A DNA stretch of 64,000 nt from NCBI GenBank assembly GCA_947396885.1, contig OX377206.1:89897960-89961959 (forward strand). The letters run 5' to 3'. A model generated the notes under the pieces. That model did not search any database and was not told where the DNA came from. It saw only the letters and a list, made by a program, of their open reading frames with translations. Shown in pieces: positions 46,026 through 56,999 of this stretch. Source of the DNA: Heligmosomoides polygyrus polygyrus. Lineage: Eukaryota > Nematoda > Chromadorea > Rhabditida > Heligmosomidae. The position numbers and the translations under genes were made by a program. Numbering within the stretch: position 1 is the first letter of the stretch; each line of letters opens with the position of its first letter.

Positions 46026-46338
46026 TGTACAAATTGCTCAACTAGGAGTGCTGAGCAGAAAGGTAGGGCTAACACTAAAAATCAGAAGAATTTGAATGCT
46101 GTGCAGTTATCTTTTATAAATTCCGGAAAACAACAGCGCCGAAAACGCAAGGCTACAAATTCGAGCAAGTCAGCCGATGAGGCGATGGCTAAGAGGTGTT
46201 GCGGCCGTTTCCAGGATGTCTGAAATGAGTTTTAATTAGAGCTTATCTTGTTGTGTCATGCCGCGACTATTCTTGCCGTCCGGCCTCCTCATTTGCCGGC
46301 CTGTTCAATAACTTGAGGATTCTCGTTCAACTTCTGAA

Positions 46339-46512
46339 TTACTTCACTTTTCTCACGACTTTCTCCCAACTACCTGATATTTTGTATGTGTTTTTGGCCT
46401 TAGTGGCCTTCGCTTTCCATTTGTCAGCTCGATTCAGCCTTTGAACACTGTTCGGCATATTTTGAACTGCTCTGAGAACTTTTGAATGGTGATCGCCAGT
46501 AGAGCACAACAT
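46339..46512 (-). CDS. Candidate small ORF, unknown, possibly frameshifted
   Basis: The minus-strand ATG at 46512 opens 57 codons: MLCSTGDHHSKVLRAVQNMP, then NSVQRLNRADKWKAKATKAK and SWEKVVRK. A one-base shift at the 3' end would continue EVIQKLNENPQVIEQAGK, suggesting a longer ancestral frame. I do not recognise the protein. Codon use looks coding-like. Confidence 0.25.
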   Translation of the reverse strand: MLCSTGDHHSKVLRAVQNMPNSVQRLNRADKWKAKATKAKNTYKISGSWEKVVRKVK

Positions 46513-46684
46513 AAAAATTGTTTAAAAACTATCTAATTCGCACTTATCTATGATTTTTTCTATCTGCAGAACACCAACGAAGTATTTGTAATGTTCTTTA
46601 TAGTTCTTCCTTTTCCATTTCACTAATTTTTGGCATTGGACTGTAATTAGTTTGGGTATTGTTAGATATTGTGAATAACCCTAC

Positions 46685-46970
46685 GAGGCGTGGAGCGCAG
46701 TCGGAGGAATCGCCGGCTATAGCCTGCACCCATTACCAGGTTCCTGGTTCGGATTTCCCGCCCAGGCAAACCAAGCCTTCCATCCCTCCTGGGTCGGTGA
46801 ATTGGTATCAGACTTGTCTGGGAAGGATAAAGCACTGAATTGTACATCGGCTGACCACCCCAAGTCATTGTGTGACTAAATACGCATTCAACACGTCTCC
46901 ACGAAGTAGAACGCGTGGCGCATCCCAAAGAGGACTGAATAACGCCGTCCTTTATCCTTTATCCTTCATC
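46685..46970 (+). repeat. SINE-A copy
   Basis: GAGGCGTGGAGCGCAGTCGG to GTCCTTTATCCTTTATCCTT. Confidence 0.92.
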
Positions 46971-47483
46971 CAAAATTTCAAGCTCATTCCGTTGCAGAAG
47001 ATCTTGTGAACGAGATCGCCTTAAAGCTAAGGTGAGTCTGTGAATGATGTGCTAACACAAACGCAACGTCATTGAAGAATTCACCATGACTAACAACTAC
47101 TTCATCTGTAGAAATTTCTGTCACTTCTTCTCATACACCTGGTCTGCTATCTAGGCGGGGATATTCAAATAGTCAGCGGCTTACAACGTCATTCTGGAAC
47201 CAATTTCATTCCACTGATCGCTGATTAGCTCGAGGTGGCAAACCCTTCCCCCTATCGCGTGCCAGAATAGCCCAATGGGCTTTTCTCTACGAATAGTGTC
47301 GCATTTCTTGTTCAGAATTTTCACGGAAAAGTTCGACCTACTGTTCCATTAACGCCCATAAGATTTGTTCGAATACAACTGTGATCAGCACTAAATGCAT
47401 TAGATAACTGACCCGCCTAATGTACTTGGATTTAGTTCAGGAGAGGGGCTCCTATAACGTCAACATCGTCCATCCAGCGAATC

Positions 47484-47532
47484 TTACAAAGGATAAGGAC
47501 AAAGGACGGCTTTACTCTATCTCTTTTGGGAG
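47484..47532 (-). repeat. SINE-A tail fragment
   Basis: GGATAAGGACAAAGGACGGC and CTATCTCTTTTGGGA on the minus strand; the rest of the element is missing. Confidence 0.75.
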
Positions 47533-47956
47533 TTTATATTTATTATTATTGTGTGAGTTTATATTTATTATACGTGCGTACAGACATAGAAACAGCAAAT
47601 GCTATCTCTCAATAGAAGGACGTCACCATTCTCTACTGCTTAACTTCAGGTAAACAGCAGTTATACTATCAATCAAATAAGAATGTCAGTGGCCTGAACG
47701 ACTGCACGGCAGAATGTCTTCACGTAAACAATTGCTATGACACCGTTTCAGTTAAAGGAATAGGATTTCTGTAGTCATTCGACAACTGTACACATTTCTC
47801 CTAGAGACTATATGATTTTTCTCATGCAAATTTTCATAAGACAAAGGACTTTTGCCGTTTTTACAAGGTGTCTTCAGATGGTTTATTTTTGCTTAAAAAG
47901 TAATCCATGTAACTTTAAAAGTGTCCAGTTAAAAAAGGTGGTATAAATGCGTTATA

Positions 47957-48091
47957 TGCCTACTAATCAATCTGAATAATGCTCTTTCTCGGAAACAGAC
48001 GTCTACTCCCAATGCATTGGCGTATGACCCATGCATTAGTAGTAGACCTCTGTTTCCGAGAAGGAGCATTATTCAGATTGATTAGTAGGCA
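47957..48091. ncRNA. 135-bp near-perfect hairpin, possible small-RNA precursor or MITE
   Basis: Left arm TGCCTACTAATCAATCTGAA through CTCGGAAACAGA and AATGCATTGG pairs with the right arm over about 64 positions with about five mismatches and a tip loop near CGTATGA. No open frame. Arms this similar imply either recent origin or selection. TA-type flanks are not clear, so a MITE is not proven. Confidence 0.6.
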
Positions 48092-48155
48092 CTAGGATCT
48101 GATAAGCACTAGGGTGTCTCCAGATGCTCTAACTTCTTTCACTAATACTTTCTCA

Positions 48156-48452
48156 ATGGCGCGTGTAGCGCAGTCGGAGGAGGCGCCGGCTGTCGCGTGC
48201 ACCCGATACCAGGTTCCTGGTTCGGATTTTCCGCCCTGGCCAAACAAGCCTTCCATCCCTCCGGTGTCGGTGGTGAATTGGTACCAGACTTGTCTGGAAG
48301 GAGAAAGCGCTGACTTGTTCATCGGCTAGCCACCGCAAGTCATTGTATGGCCAAATTCGCATTCAACTCGCCTCCACGACATCTCGTAGAAGTAGAATGC
48401 GTGGCGCATCCCAAAGGGGATTGAATAAAGCCGTCCTTTATCCTTTGTCCTT
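48156..48452 (+). repeat. SINE-A full copy
   Basis: GGCGCGTGTAGCGCAGTCGG to TTTATCCTTTGTCCTTTTAT. Close to consensus. Confidence 0.93.
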
Positions 48453-48498
48453 TTATTGTTAAATATTATTGCGTGGTTACTTACGTATATCATAAAAC

Positions 48499-48775
48499 GG
48501 AAATGATAAGGAACGGCGTTAATCAATACGCTTTGGGATGCGCCACGTATTCTACTTGTGGAGGCAACTGTGTGCGTATTCAGCCTAAACCATGACCTGC
48601 GATGGTTATCCAATAGACAATTCCGTGTTTTATACCCCTTGAAAAAAGTTTGGGACCAACTCATTAACTCTGGAGGGATGGAGGGTTTTGTTGGCTTGGG
48701 TGGGATCCGACAAACAGCCCTGATTCTGGCTGTGATAGCCGACGCCTCCTCTGATTGCGCGACCACGCCGCCACG
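48499..48775 (-). repeat. SINE-A copy, diverged
   Basis: GATAAGGAACGGCGTTAATC to CCTCCTCTGATTGCGCGACC on the minus strand. Confidence 0.82.
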
Positions 48776-48864
48776 CATCTATAAGAAATAAATTAAAATC
48801 ATGACATATGAACATGGCCTGAAGGATCTTAATAAGGAGAAGGGATAAGAACCAGCTTGATTCA

Positions 48865-49115
48865 ATACCTTTGTGGATTGCGCACCGAACTCTGCCTTAA
48901 TGAATCACGTGAAGCCTATCTGGTTTATTTACTGAGTTGTGGTGGCTTGTTGATGACCTGTTGATGAAAATGGCAGTGTTTTATCCTTTGTAGACAAGTG
49001 TGCTGCTAAATTCCTCACTCCGGAGGGTGGAAAGCATAGATAGCCTGATTGTGATCCAAACCTTGAATCGATTCCTGGTGTAGGCCAAAGCCGACGCATT
49101 CTATGGCTGCGCTCC
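48865..49115 (-). repeat. Old SINE-A copy
   Basis: ATTCAATACCTTTGTGGATT, GGCTTGTTGATGACCTGTTG and CTGCGCTCCACGCATCC retain the family order on the minus strand. Confidence 0.6.
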
Positions 49116-49261
49116 ACGCATCCAGTTAGTGTTCCTGTATCTTCTGAGAAACCTATCTTCTGATTCTTTGTGGGAAAAATCAATTTCATGCTCTCCATCT
49201 CGAATAGCGTTGCTAATAATAATATTCTGCAAACCTTGGATAAAGTTGGCAATAGTTAATC

Positions 49262-49335
49262 ACTTTACGGGATGCGCCACCCATCCGATTTCTACGGGAT
49301 GTCGTGGAGACAATTTGAATGCGTATTTGACATAT
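49262..49335 (-). repeat. SINE-A tail fragment preceding an opposite-strand copy
   Basis: GGGATGCGCCACCCATCCGA, GGGATGTCGTGGAGACAATT and GAATGCGTATTTGAC. Confidence 0.85.
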
Positions 49336-49382
49336 CGCTGATGACTCCATGGAAACGATAGAGAGTTGTATTCTTCTTAGAT

Positions 49383-49673
49383 GGGGCGCGTGAAGCGCAG
49401 TCGGAGGGGCGCCGGCTGTCGCTTGCACCCGATACCAGGTTCCTGGTTCGGATTTCCCGCCCCGGCCAACCAAGCTTTCCATCCCTTCGGGGTCGGTGAA
49501 TTGGTACCAGACTTGTCTGCGAAGGATAAAGCGCATCGGCTGGCCACCGCAAGTCATTGTATGGAAAAATACGCATTCAACTTGCCTCCACAACATCCCG
49601 TAGAAGTGGAATGCGTGGCGCATCCCAAAGGGGATTGAATAACGCCGTCTTTTGTCCTTTATCCTTTATTCTT
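49383..49673 (+). repeat. SINE-A copy
   Basis: GGGGCGCGTGAAGCGCAGTC to GTCTTTTGTCCTTTATCCTT. TATTCTTCTTAGA and TATTCTTCATAGA flank it as an imperfect target duplication. Confidence 0.93.
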
Positions 49674-49682
49674 CATAGACAT

Positions 49683-49795
49683 ATCTGGTGCCAATTCATT
49701 GGATCGGAGTGATAGAGGATTGATTAGTGGAAGCATGAAACGAGCCTACAATCGATTTATGGTGTCAGCAGCCTTCTTCCCGATTGCGCCACAAT
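49683..49795 (-). repeat. Old SINE-A head fragment
   Basis: TCTGGTGCCAATTCATTGGA and CCTTCTTCCCGATTGCGCCA are diverged family blocks on the minus strand. Confidence 0.5.
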
Positions 49796-50229
49796 CCCCT
49801 TTATGTGCCCGAAGTTCTTCGCGCTACAGGACTAAAGATGTGAAGTTGCAGCGTTGAGCTTATCTAATTTCTTCCAAACAGGTTCTTAAATCAAATGCAG
49901 ATGAAAAATGACTCAATGGAAGGTACGCCTCTAATAATCAAGTATGTCGAATGAGGTTTAGCACACGCAGTCGTTCTCTACATCACATTAACGTTCTCTG
50001 TTCTCGTACTATTGCATCTTAGCGTTATATTAAATTTGTTTTTTTTTCGTCAGTAATTTTCTAGTGTAGAGCGAAAGCTTAACCCTGTTACAACCACACG
50101 TACAGCGAAATGCTTAAGCGATGTGATTCGAAAGCCCTTTCTACATATTCTGGCTTGAAGGCTTCTTATATTTATACGGCCATGTTCTTCAGCGGAACGT
50201 CCACTGTTGGAGAACATTAGTTTCGACAT
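49796..50229. other. No gene recognised
   Basis: Unassigned AT-rich sequence without supported exons. Confidence 0.4.
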
Positions 50230-50850
50230 GGTTTTCCTGTATCACCTGTCGTCCCGTTCATCATCGAGTTGCTCAAGGGATTGCCAACCGCACCTCCAGG
50301 CGTCCCTGTCGCGTGCCAGAGTGCTTCAATGGATCCTACTCGCTTCAGGGACAAAAGCGTCATATCGTTCAGTCCTTCACGAAGATGTCCCACCAATGCG
50401 TTGGTGGGCGTCGTGGTGTTCTCCTGACATCCCGCGGAATCCAGTCTGTGTCAGCTCTCGCCCAGCGGGTGTCTGTGAAGCTCACTGCATGGCTGGCCCA
50501 CCTGATTTTCGACGATTTGGCCATTGCGACACCATCTCAGGTGTTGGAACGTCGACGAACCTCGCAACTCTGAGGCCTTCTGTCACTTGCGTGAATCGTG
50601 AGCATCGTCCTCTCGATTCCACGCTGAGCATCTCGAAAGGAGGGACAGAGGGGACAATGTATCCCTCCTGAGGAGTTTGGCATGGGGCTGATGGCCGAGA
50701 GATCGGAGTAAAAGCCGTGGATGACCTTCTCCATTGCCCTTATGGAAGAGGTGACGGTTCCATCAGGGCGTCGAAAAGGGATTCATCTTGGACTTGAAGT
50801 TGGCGGAGTTCCGGCGAACATTGCGGATGACACGGTTAATTGCATTTATA
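50230..50850 (-). pseudogene. RTE-type LINE ORF2 fragment with internal deletion
   Basis: On the minus strand the endonuclease-RT linker is seen first (PDGTVTSSIRAMEKVIHGFY), then, after a large deletion of the RT palm, the C-terminal part: [20 protein letters not shown] and [17 protein letters not shown] in shifting frames. The order follows RTE ORF2. Confidence 0.8.
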
Positions 50851-50858
50851 ACTACTAT

Positions 50859-51150
50859 GGGCGCGTGTAGCGCAGTCGGAAGAGGCACCGGCTATCGCGT
50901 GCACCCCATACCAGGTTCCTGGTTCGGATTTCCCGCCTAGGCCTACCAAGCATTCCATCCCTCCGGGGTCGGTGAATTGGTACCAGACGTGCCTGGGAAG
51001 GATAAAGCGCTGACTTGTTCATCGGCTGGCCACCGCAAGTCATTGTATGGCCAAATACGCATTCAGATCGCCTCCACGACATCCCGTAGAGATAGAATGC
51101 TTGGTGCATCCCAAAAGAATTAAGCAACATCGTTTTTTATTTGTATCCTA
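50859..51150 (+). repeat. SINE-A copy
   Basis: GGGCGCGTGTAGCGCAGTCG to CGTTTTTTATTTGTATCC; most of the body is at consensus. Confidence 0.92.
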
Positions 51151-51254
51151 TAGCAACTAAAGCTAGATGGTACACCTTCGAGTGAGCTTTAAAGAAGGAT
51201 ATAGGACCACGTGTTCCCCTTCTACAGGATGTCTTGGTAAATTTAGACTCTGAA

Positions 51255-52280
51255 CAGCGAGGATAGCTCAGCTGGGGAAGGCACCAGTTATTGCATGTAT
51301 CCCGAACTGAGCTTTTTTTGGTTCGGTTTTCGTTCGAATGAACCAAGGTTTCCATTACTCCTTGGTTCATAAATTGATTCTTGACTTATCTGGTAAGAGA
51401 AAAACATTGATTTATCCATCTCCTGGATATAAGAAGTTGTTTAAGGTCAAAGAAAGGCCAAAAGGTAGAATAGGCGTTAAACAATCCCTTGGTCATCCTA
51501 GTCGGAAATCCGATCCAGGAACCCGGAATCTGGTGCAGGTAATATACGGCTGTCCGACTGCGCTGCCACGCGCCCAAAAGAAGGGTATGGAGGAGCCATG
51601 AATTGCGGCACATATTTTATTTCTGCAAGATGGCGTGTTTGGGTATTCTGAAGCGCGGAGTAGCGCAGTTGAACGCACTAGTTTTTGTATGCATCCTGGG
51701 TTGAGCTTCTTGGTCCGGGTTCCTTCCGATTCACCAGATGTGTATGAGAAGGATAAAACACTGAATTATCCATAGTTCAGTCACCAAATACTCGTGGAAC
51801 GTTTCACCCAAACGCTACTTCTGGCGCCTAGATGATCTTAAAGCAACTGGTGTCCAACCCTGATCTAGGACGAAATCGGGAAAGATGGCGACATGGCACC
51901 AGAAAAGCGGATCCCCTCATGAAGCGGAACAAACACGGAAGAAGAAGATGATGAAGGATCGTCGAATACTATGTATTGTATGAATACGAATTCTGATTGC
52001 TTCCGGAATATCCTGTAGAGGTAGAATATACGGCGCAACCCCAGCAGGATTCGATCAATGGTCACCCTTCAGGTTATCCTTTATTTGGTTTGTACAGTGA
52101 CTTGACCTAGCCAGTATATAGTCAGTCCAAAAGGGTTAGAGGTTTATCCTTCTCAAAGAAGTCCCTTGCTAATTCGCCACGAATGGATGTGTGGGAGAGT
52201 TTGGCCCGTGCATCACCCAAACCTCGAATCGATTCGAGGTGCTCGCAGAAATCGACGCCTCCACCGACTGTGCTACAAAA
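51255..52280. repeat. Cluster of degraded SINE-A pieces in both orientations
   Basis: Head-like on plus at 51257-51330 (GGATAGCTCAGCTGGGGAAG) and 51655-51700 (GGAGTAGCGCAGTTGAACGC). Minus pieces at 51480-51580 (CCGACTGCGCTGCCACGCGC) and 52210-52275. Tail on plus at 51990-52085 (GATATCC-type GGAATATCCTGTAGAGGTAG). Confidence 0.6.
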
Positions 52281-52404
52281 TCACTTCCTTCCAATAACTT
52301 TCTCCAAATTTCAAATATGAAGTTCGGTCGGTAAAGTCATAACGATTCTCTGTGGTGAGTTCTTCAGCATGCGCTATCGTTGAATTTGTCGATTTTTGTC
52401 CTAA

Positions 52405-52650
52405 CTAAGCAGCATTTTGCTTTGCAGCGGTGCTAATTGGTTTACGAACCCTCCAAACCAGTCTTCGACGTTGCCTTAGGACATTTCGCTTCGTCGACGC
52501 CATCGAACAGAGTTCTCCATTTTCCACCGTCGAAACGGCTGTTGTGTGTTTTCCTTGCACGCTATGTAGCTCTCCATTAAGAGCAAACATTTCCGGTTTT
52601 GGCAGCGTGTACACATCGTCGTTTAGATATTTCGAAGACACGAGATCTTT
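52405..52650 (-). CDS. Candidate C-terminal exon, unknown protein
   Basis: An open minus-strand frame reads SKYLNDDVYTLPKPEMFALN, GELHSVQGKHTTAVSTVENG and ends RKPISTAAKQNAA stop. Composition is normal for protein and the region is free of repeats. A possible acceptor upstream (TTCAAAG) is weak. No family is recognised. Confidence 0.35.
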   Translation of the reverse strand, partial: KDLVSSKYLNDDVYTLPKPEMFALNGELHSVQGKHTTAVSTVENGELCSMASTKRNVLRQRRRLVWRVRKPISTAAKQNAA

Positions 52651-52841
52651 GAATTAGTCTCTCACTTCCTTTTTACAGAACGCTTCTATATTGATTCCGG
52701 AGAAAAGAGAGCTCTCATCCTAATGAGAAAATAGCTTGAAATATTCAAAAACCCCAAATCTTGTTGTGACGATCACGTTTTGTTTTCTGAAGAGCAGTTG
52801 TAGGTGTACAATTCGGTGTTTTTATTTGCTATTCATGCAAT

Positions 52842-53130
52842 GTGCGCGTGTAGCGCAGTCGGAGGAGGTGCCGGCTGTCGCGAGCACCCGATACCAGGTT
52901 CCTGGTTCGGATTTCCTGCTCAGGCCAACCAAGCCTTCCATCCCTTCGGAGTCGGTGAATTGGTACCAGACTTGTCTGGGAAGGATAAAGCACTGCTTTG
53001 TTCATTGGCTGGCCACCGCAAGTCGTTGAATGGCCAAATTGCCTCCACGACATCCCGTAGAAGCGGAATGCTTGGCGCATCTCAAAAGGGATCGAGTACC
53101 GCCGTGCTTTATCCTTTTATTTTTTATCCA
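52842..53130 (+). repeat. SINE-A copy
   Basis: TGCGCGTGTAGCGCAGTCGG to GCTTTATCCTTTTATTTTTT. About 15 bases are missing around GGCCAAATTGCCTCC. Confidence 0.92.
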
Positions 53131-53287
53131 AGCAATATTTATTTCTTGCTAGACATATTGTAATCTGATATTTATCTTAACTGCTATTAATTTTTTTCAC
53201 TTTTAGTAAACTACGCTGCAACGTGGTTCGCTATAGGTTAGTCTTTGAACAAGTAGATGAATAGTAGACAAAAGATGTAGTCCGACG

Positions 53288-53532
53288 TTGGAATGCGCCA
53301 CGCATTCCCCACTTTCACGGAATATTATCTAGAGAATTTGGATGCGTATTTGGCCTATGCAATACCGTTTGGTGATCAGCATGTACATAAAGATAGATAT
53401 AGATTCAGTGTTTTGACCAACCCAAACACAACTGCGGAAAGGAATTTAGTGCTAGGTTGCCTTGGGCAGGGCTCGAACTTCGAATCGATTCGGAGCAATC
53501 GCGCCTCCTCCGGTTGCGCTGCACGTGTCCAA
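53288..53532 (-). repeat. SINE-A copy, diverged
   Basis: GTTGGAATGCGCCACGCATT to CGCCTCCTCCGGTTGCGCTG on the minus strand. Confidence 0.8.
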
Positions 53533-53984
53533 TTGGGTAAATAAACAGCATTAGATTCTCCATGTAGCTGGCGAGGCATCAGTGAATGTTATGATTTAGT
53601 AGGACCACTGAATGGGATCGGGATAGACCTTTTCACGAACCTCCGGGGGTGTGGTGTTTATAACACGTATTTTTTCACCTCATCTGGAATCTTTTGAAGG
53701 AAAAGTAGATATTTCTGGGCAACGGCTGAGAATCCGGGATATTGTGGACGATGAGGTTGAAAGACTTTTGGTGCCTGTTGTCAAAATAAGTTAACTAATT
53801 TTTGGCATAATTGTTTGGCTTTAAAAAACTGCCCCGAACGTCACCAATTACCGCAGCACGTCTTCTGCCGGTTCGAGCTATTCTAGTCACTCTAGCAGAA
53901 CTATTTTTAATGTTTTGCTTTTGGTAGAAATAGCAATTGAGGTGGAATGGTACACTAGGAACTTGATCTTGCCTTCACAGTTTT
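53533..53984. other. No gene recognised
   Basis: Unassigned sequence; no repeat family or coding match identified. Confidence 0.4.
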
Positions 53985-54091
53985 AAGGATAAGCTAGAGT
54001 GCTAGAGTGTCGGTGGTTCAGAATATGTCCTTCGGTACGCACATACACCAGTTGTTCGACACCGTTTACCTCAAAATTGGGTAATTTAACC
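53985..54091 (-). ncRNA. SL RNA-like locus (SL1 variant leader plus donor)
   Basis: On the minus strand the first 22 bases (54091-54070) match SL1 at 20 positions (AAATTACCCAATTTTGAG). They are followed at once by GTAAAC, the donor sequence that follows SL1 in the known SL1 RNA. Retrocopied mRNAs would not keep this donor. GTGTCG/CGACAC can close a downstream stem. I saw no clear Sm-type AATTTTTGG site, so it may be a pseudogene or a variant SL. The 3' end is a guess. Confidence 0.6.
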
Positions 54092-54620
54092 AAAACTGTA
54101 TTTTTTCACAAATACAATGCACAATAGAGCATGTTAATAACATCCCACAAGAGAATGGAGAATAGAAAAAATGGAACATGAGAAGAGCGCCATGCGAATT
54201 TCCCATATGACCCTTTTATAAGGAGTTTTTTGTTTGCATAGCTCCCAATATGATAAGGCCCTAAGCGAAAATTCCTCACAATATCCCACGAAATCGTCTT
54301 ACGATCGCAAGAAATTCGCGATAACGGATGCGATTTTCATTTGTTTCACCTCTATCACCAGTGTCTCTTCGTTGAGACTGTTAATGTTCACTGTTGCATT
54401 CTTTTCTGCCTCCTATGGATGTTCAGCCCATCTATTCGTGTTAAATGTTTCTGTTTCTCAATTTGGGTCAAATCCAAGAACCTTTCCTAGCCCAAGTCGC
54501 AACATTAAGAAGGTGCAGTTTTGGGAATTTCTTGCAGAACTGATATTCTATCCCATTCATATTCGACTTCCGAGGTGAAGTGACTAATTTGAAACAAAAA
54601 ATGCAGCTCCTACAAGGGAA
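54092..54620. other. No gene recognised
   Basis: Unassigned; a 114-codon open frame at 54234 lacks similarity that I can name. Confidence 0.35.
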
Positions 54621-55055
54621 GGGTCTGAAGCATATGGCTGAACGGAAGGAGCGAGTCATATAGGGAGAATCCTCACCCCTCAATTAGTATAAAAATGTGT
54701 TTATTATTTTTTAAATAACGAACGTCTAAGAATGGTGTAGGCGTCAGAATCCCCGAATCTCAACCAGTCAGTTGAAATGTAGAAATACAGCGGCGCACAA
54801 GAACCAAACCCCCGACCTTCCTCGCATGAAGCAGCCCCACTTCCACTGCGCTTCGAGCCGCTTGCCGGCAGAGGCATCGCGGGCGTACAACACCCCCAAA
54901 CTCGTGATGCGCCGTATTCCATTGTGACTTCAAGGAACTCCTACTCTTTGGGTTTAGCGACTTGGCAAAAAATAAACACATTTTCAAACCAATTCAGGGA
55001 TGAAGATTCTTCCTATATGACTCGCTCCCCCCGTTCAGACATACGTTTCAGAACC
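54621..55055. mobile_element. Inverted-repeat element, about 435 bp
   Basis: The left arm GGCTGAACGGAAGGAGCGAG through GTCATATAGGGAGAATC and AAAATGTGTTTATT is matched inverted at the right (GACTCGCTCCCCCCGTTCAG). Arms are about 95 bp with scattered differences. The GC-rich interior is non-coding. Confidence 0.8.
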
Positions 55056-55182
55056 TTGTTAGTGTAAAATACAGTAAGCTGCATAAGCTAGTTTAAGAAT
55101 TTATCGCTGTAGTTTAATCATTTATTTATGTTATATTTCATATTCAAGTATATGGCAATTTCATTCATGTATCGTCTCTATG

Positions 55183-55475
55183 GGCGCATGTAGCGCAGTC
55201 GGAGGTTGCGCCGACTGTCGCCTGCACCCGATACCAGGTTCCTGGTTCGGATTCCCCGCCCAGGCCAACCAAGCTTGCCATCCCTCCTGGGTCGGTGAAT
55301 CGGAAACAGACTTGTCTGGGAAGGATAAAGCGCTGACTTGTTTATCGGCTGGCCACTGCTAGTCATTGCATGGCCAAATACGCATTCAAACCGCCTCCAC
55401 GACATCCCGTAGAAGTAGAATGCGTGGTGCATCCCAAAAGGTATTGAGTAACGCCGTCCTTTATCCTTTATCCTT
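55183..55475 (+). repeat. SINE-A full copy with 13-bp target duplication
   Basis: GGCGCATGTAGCGCAGTCGG to CTTTATCCTTTATCCTT. Duplication TATCGTCTCTATG (55170-55182) and TATCGTCTGTATG (55476-55488), one mismatch. Confidence 0.95.
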
Positions 55476-55497
55476 TATCGTCTGTATGTTTCACTAT

Positions 55498-55745
55498 GGG
55501 TATAGGTAGCGCAGTAGGAGGAGGCGCCGCTCAGCCTATTCTCATGGAATCGATCCGTGGCTTTGGTCACCACAGCGAACTAAGCTTTTCACCTTCAGGT
55601 AAGTGAATTGGTGTCAGTACTGTTTAGGAGAATTATAGCACTGATCTTCCTATCACCTGGTCAGCGCTAGTCACGATAAAGGCGAAATACGCCCAATGTA
55701 TGGAAACAATACCAAGAGGAGGTTGAATGCGTGGCGCATACCGAA
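55498..55745 (+). repeat. Old SINE-A copy directly after a young one
   Basis: GGTATAGGTAGCGCAGTAGG through TGAATGCGTGGCGCATACCG; about 300 bp after the previous copy in the same direction. Confidence 0.75.
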
Positions 55746-55965
55746 AAGCTTCCCTTGGCGTGTAGGTGCTTACCCCTATGCAACGCTGCTAAGAGTGGAG
55801 GCCACAGGTGCATGTTCTAACCGGTCAACTCCTGCTCGCAGCAGACGATCCTACCGGTTGGCACTAGCAACGTGGCAAGCCCGGCGGATGAAAGGCAGTC
55901 GTCGACCGTGTGCTCCACCAGAGCGGTCGTGTCTCTGGCCGGTCTCCTCCTCTGATCTATTCCCA

Positions 55966-56288
55966 CGCTGTTTTCTCTTCTCTTATCGTTGTTAATACTT
56001 TCATGGGCTCTCTGCAGGGCTGTTGAGTTTTCGAGTTACAACTCCACATATATTAGCTTGTCGCAAAATTAAACGCCGAAATGGACCGTTTACTTCAAAC
56101 TGCTATAACTGATCTGAAACACAACAATCCATTAATCGAAGTAAAAATCCACCAGAATCTACAGATTTTTGCCAACGACCAGGTAATCAACCTAATCCAC
56201 GCACGTTGTTTTCTTTTCTCTTATCGTTGTTAGTACTTTCATGTGCTATGTATAGGGGAAGGGGGTGTGGTTTTTGAATTACAACTCT
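55966..56288. repeat. Direct repeat, about 235-bp spacing
   Basis: CTCTTATCGTTGTTAATACT with GAGTTACAACTCC at 55966-56048 recurs diverged at 56200-56288; a third partial TGCTGTTTTCTCTTC begins near 56389. Confidence 0.8.
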
Positions 56289-56539
56289 ATAGCCACCAAA
56301 CCGGGTTCCTGAATGCTTTGTATGCATTTACCCTTTACCTAGACAACTGTTTGTTATTTCGTTTACGCTAAGAACGTCACTGTGACTGTGCTGTTTTCTC
56401 TTCAACAACGAACTTTTAAATTGGAAGATTTAGGCTATGTTCTAGAGGGGAGGGGGATGAAGTCCGAAAGATTTGGTTGCGTTCTCTTTCCTTCGCGGCA
56501 ACACCGCCTCTACTAAACTAGTCATAGAGCCTTCGCATC

Positions 56540-56970
56540 ATGAGTCAGGTACTCCAGCTCGACTCAACGAGAAGTTAAGTGGAGGGAGATCACGTCCCAT
56601 TGATCATCAAGATGCTCGAACGAACGTCAGTAGCTTCTCCATTCCCCCTTGCCGCGTGCCAGAGTGCTCCAATGGATCCTCCTCGCTCGAGGAACACGAA
56701 GAGAGCGTCATATCCATCGTTCAGGGCTTTGACTATGAAGTCGGACCAACGCGTTGGTGGGCGTCGTGGTGTTCTCTTGACATCCCTCGGAATCCAGTCG
56801 GTGACGGCTCCCTTCCAGCGGGTGTCTGCGAAGCGCATTTCGTGGCCGACCCACCTAATTTTCGACGACTTGGTCCATGCAACAGGGTCTCTGACGAAGG
56901 TCGACGTCGACGAATCTCGGAACTCCTGAGGGCTTCTCTCACTTGCTTGAGTCGAGGATGACTTCGCTCG
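56540..56970 (-). pseudogene. RTE LINE ORF2 C-terminal fragment
   Basis: Minus strand: [57 protein letters not shown], then a shift to the Trp-containing tail. These blocks are the end of RTE-clade ORF2. No palm domain is present. Confidence 0.85.
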
Positions 56971-56999
56971 CACGACGGAGCCTGGCTAGCTACCCGTGT

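Noticed and set aside
46998..47031. 34-nt segment with good acceptor (GTTGCAG) and donor (GTGAGT)
   Set aside because: Too short to assess, no neighbouring exon found, and such pairs arise by chance.
54070..54091. Chance match to SL1
   Set aside because: A 20/22 match plus the immediately following GTAAAC is very unlikely by chance in 64 kb.
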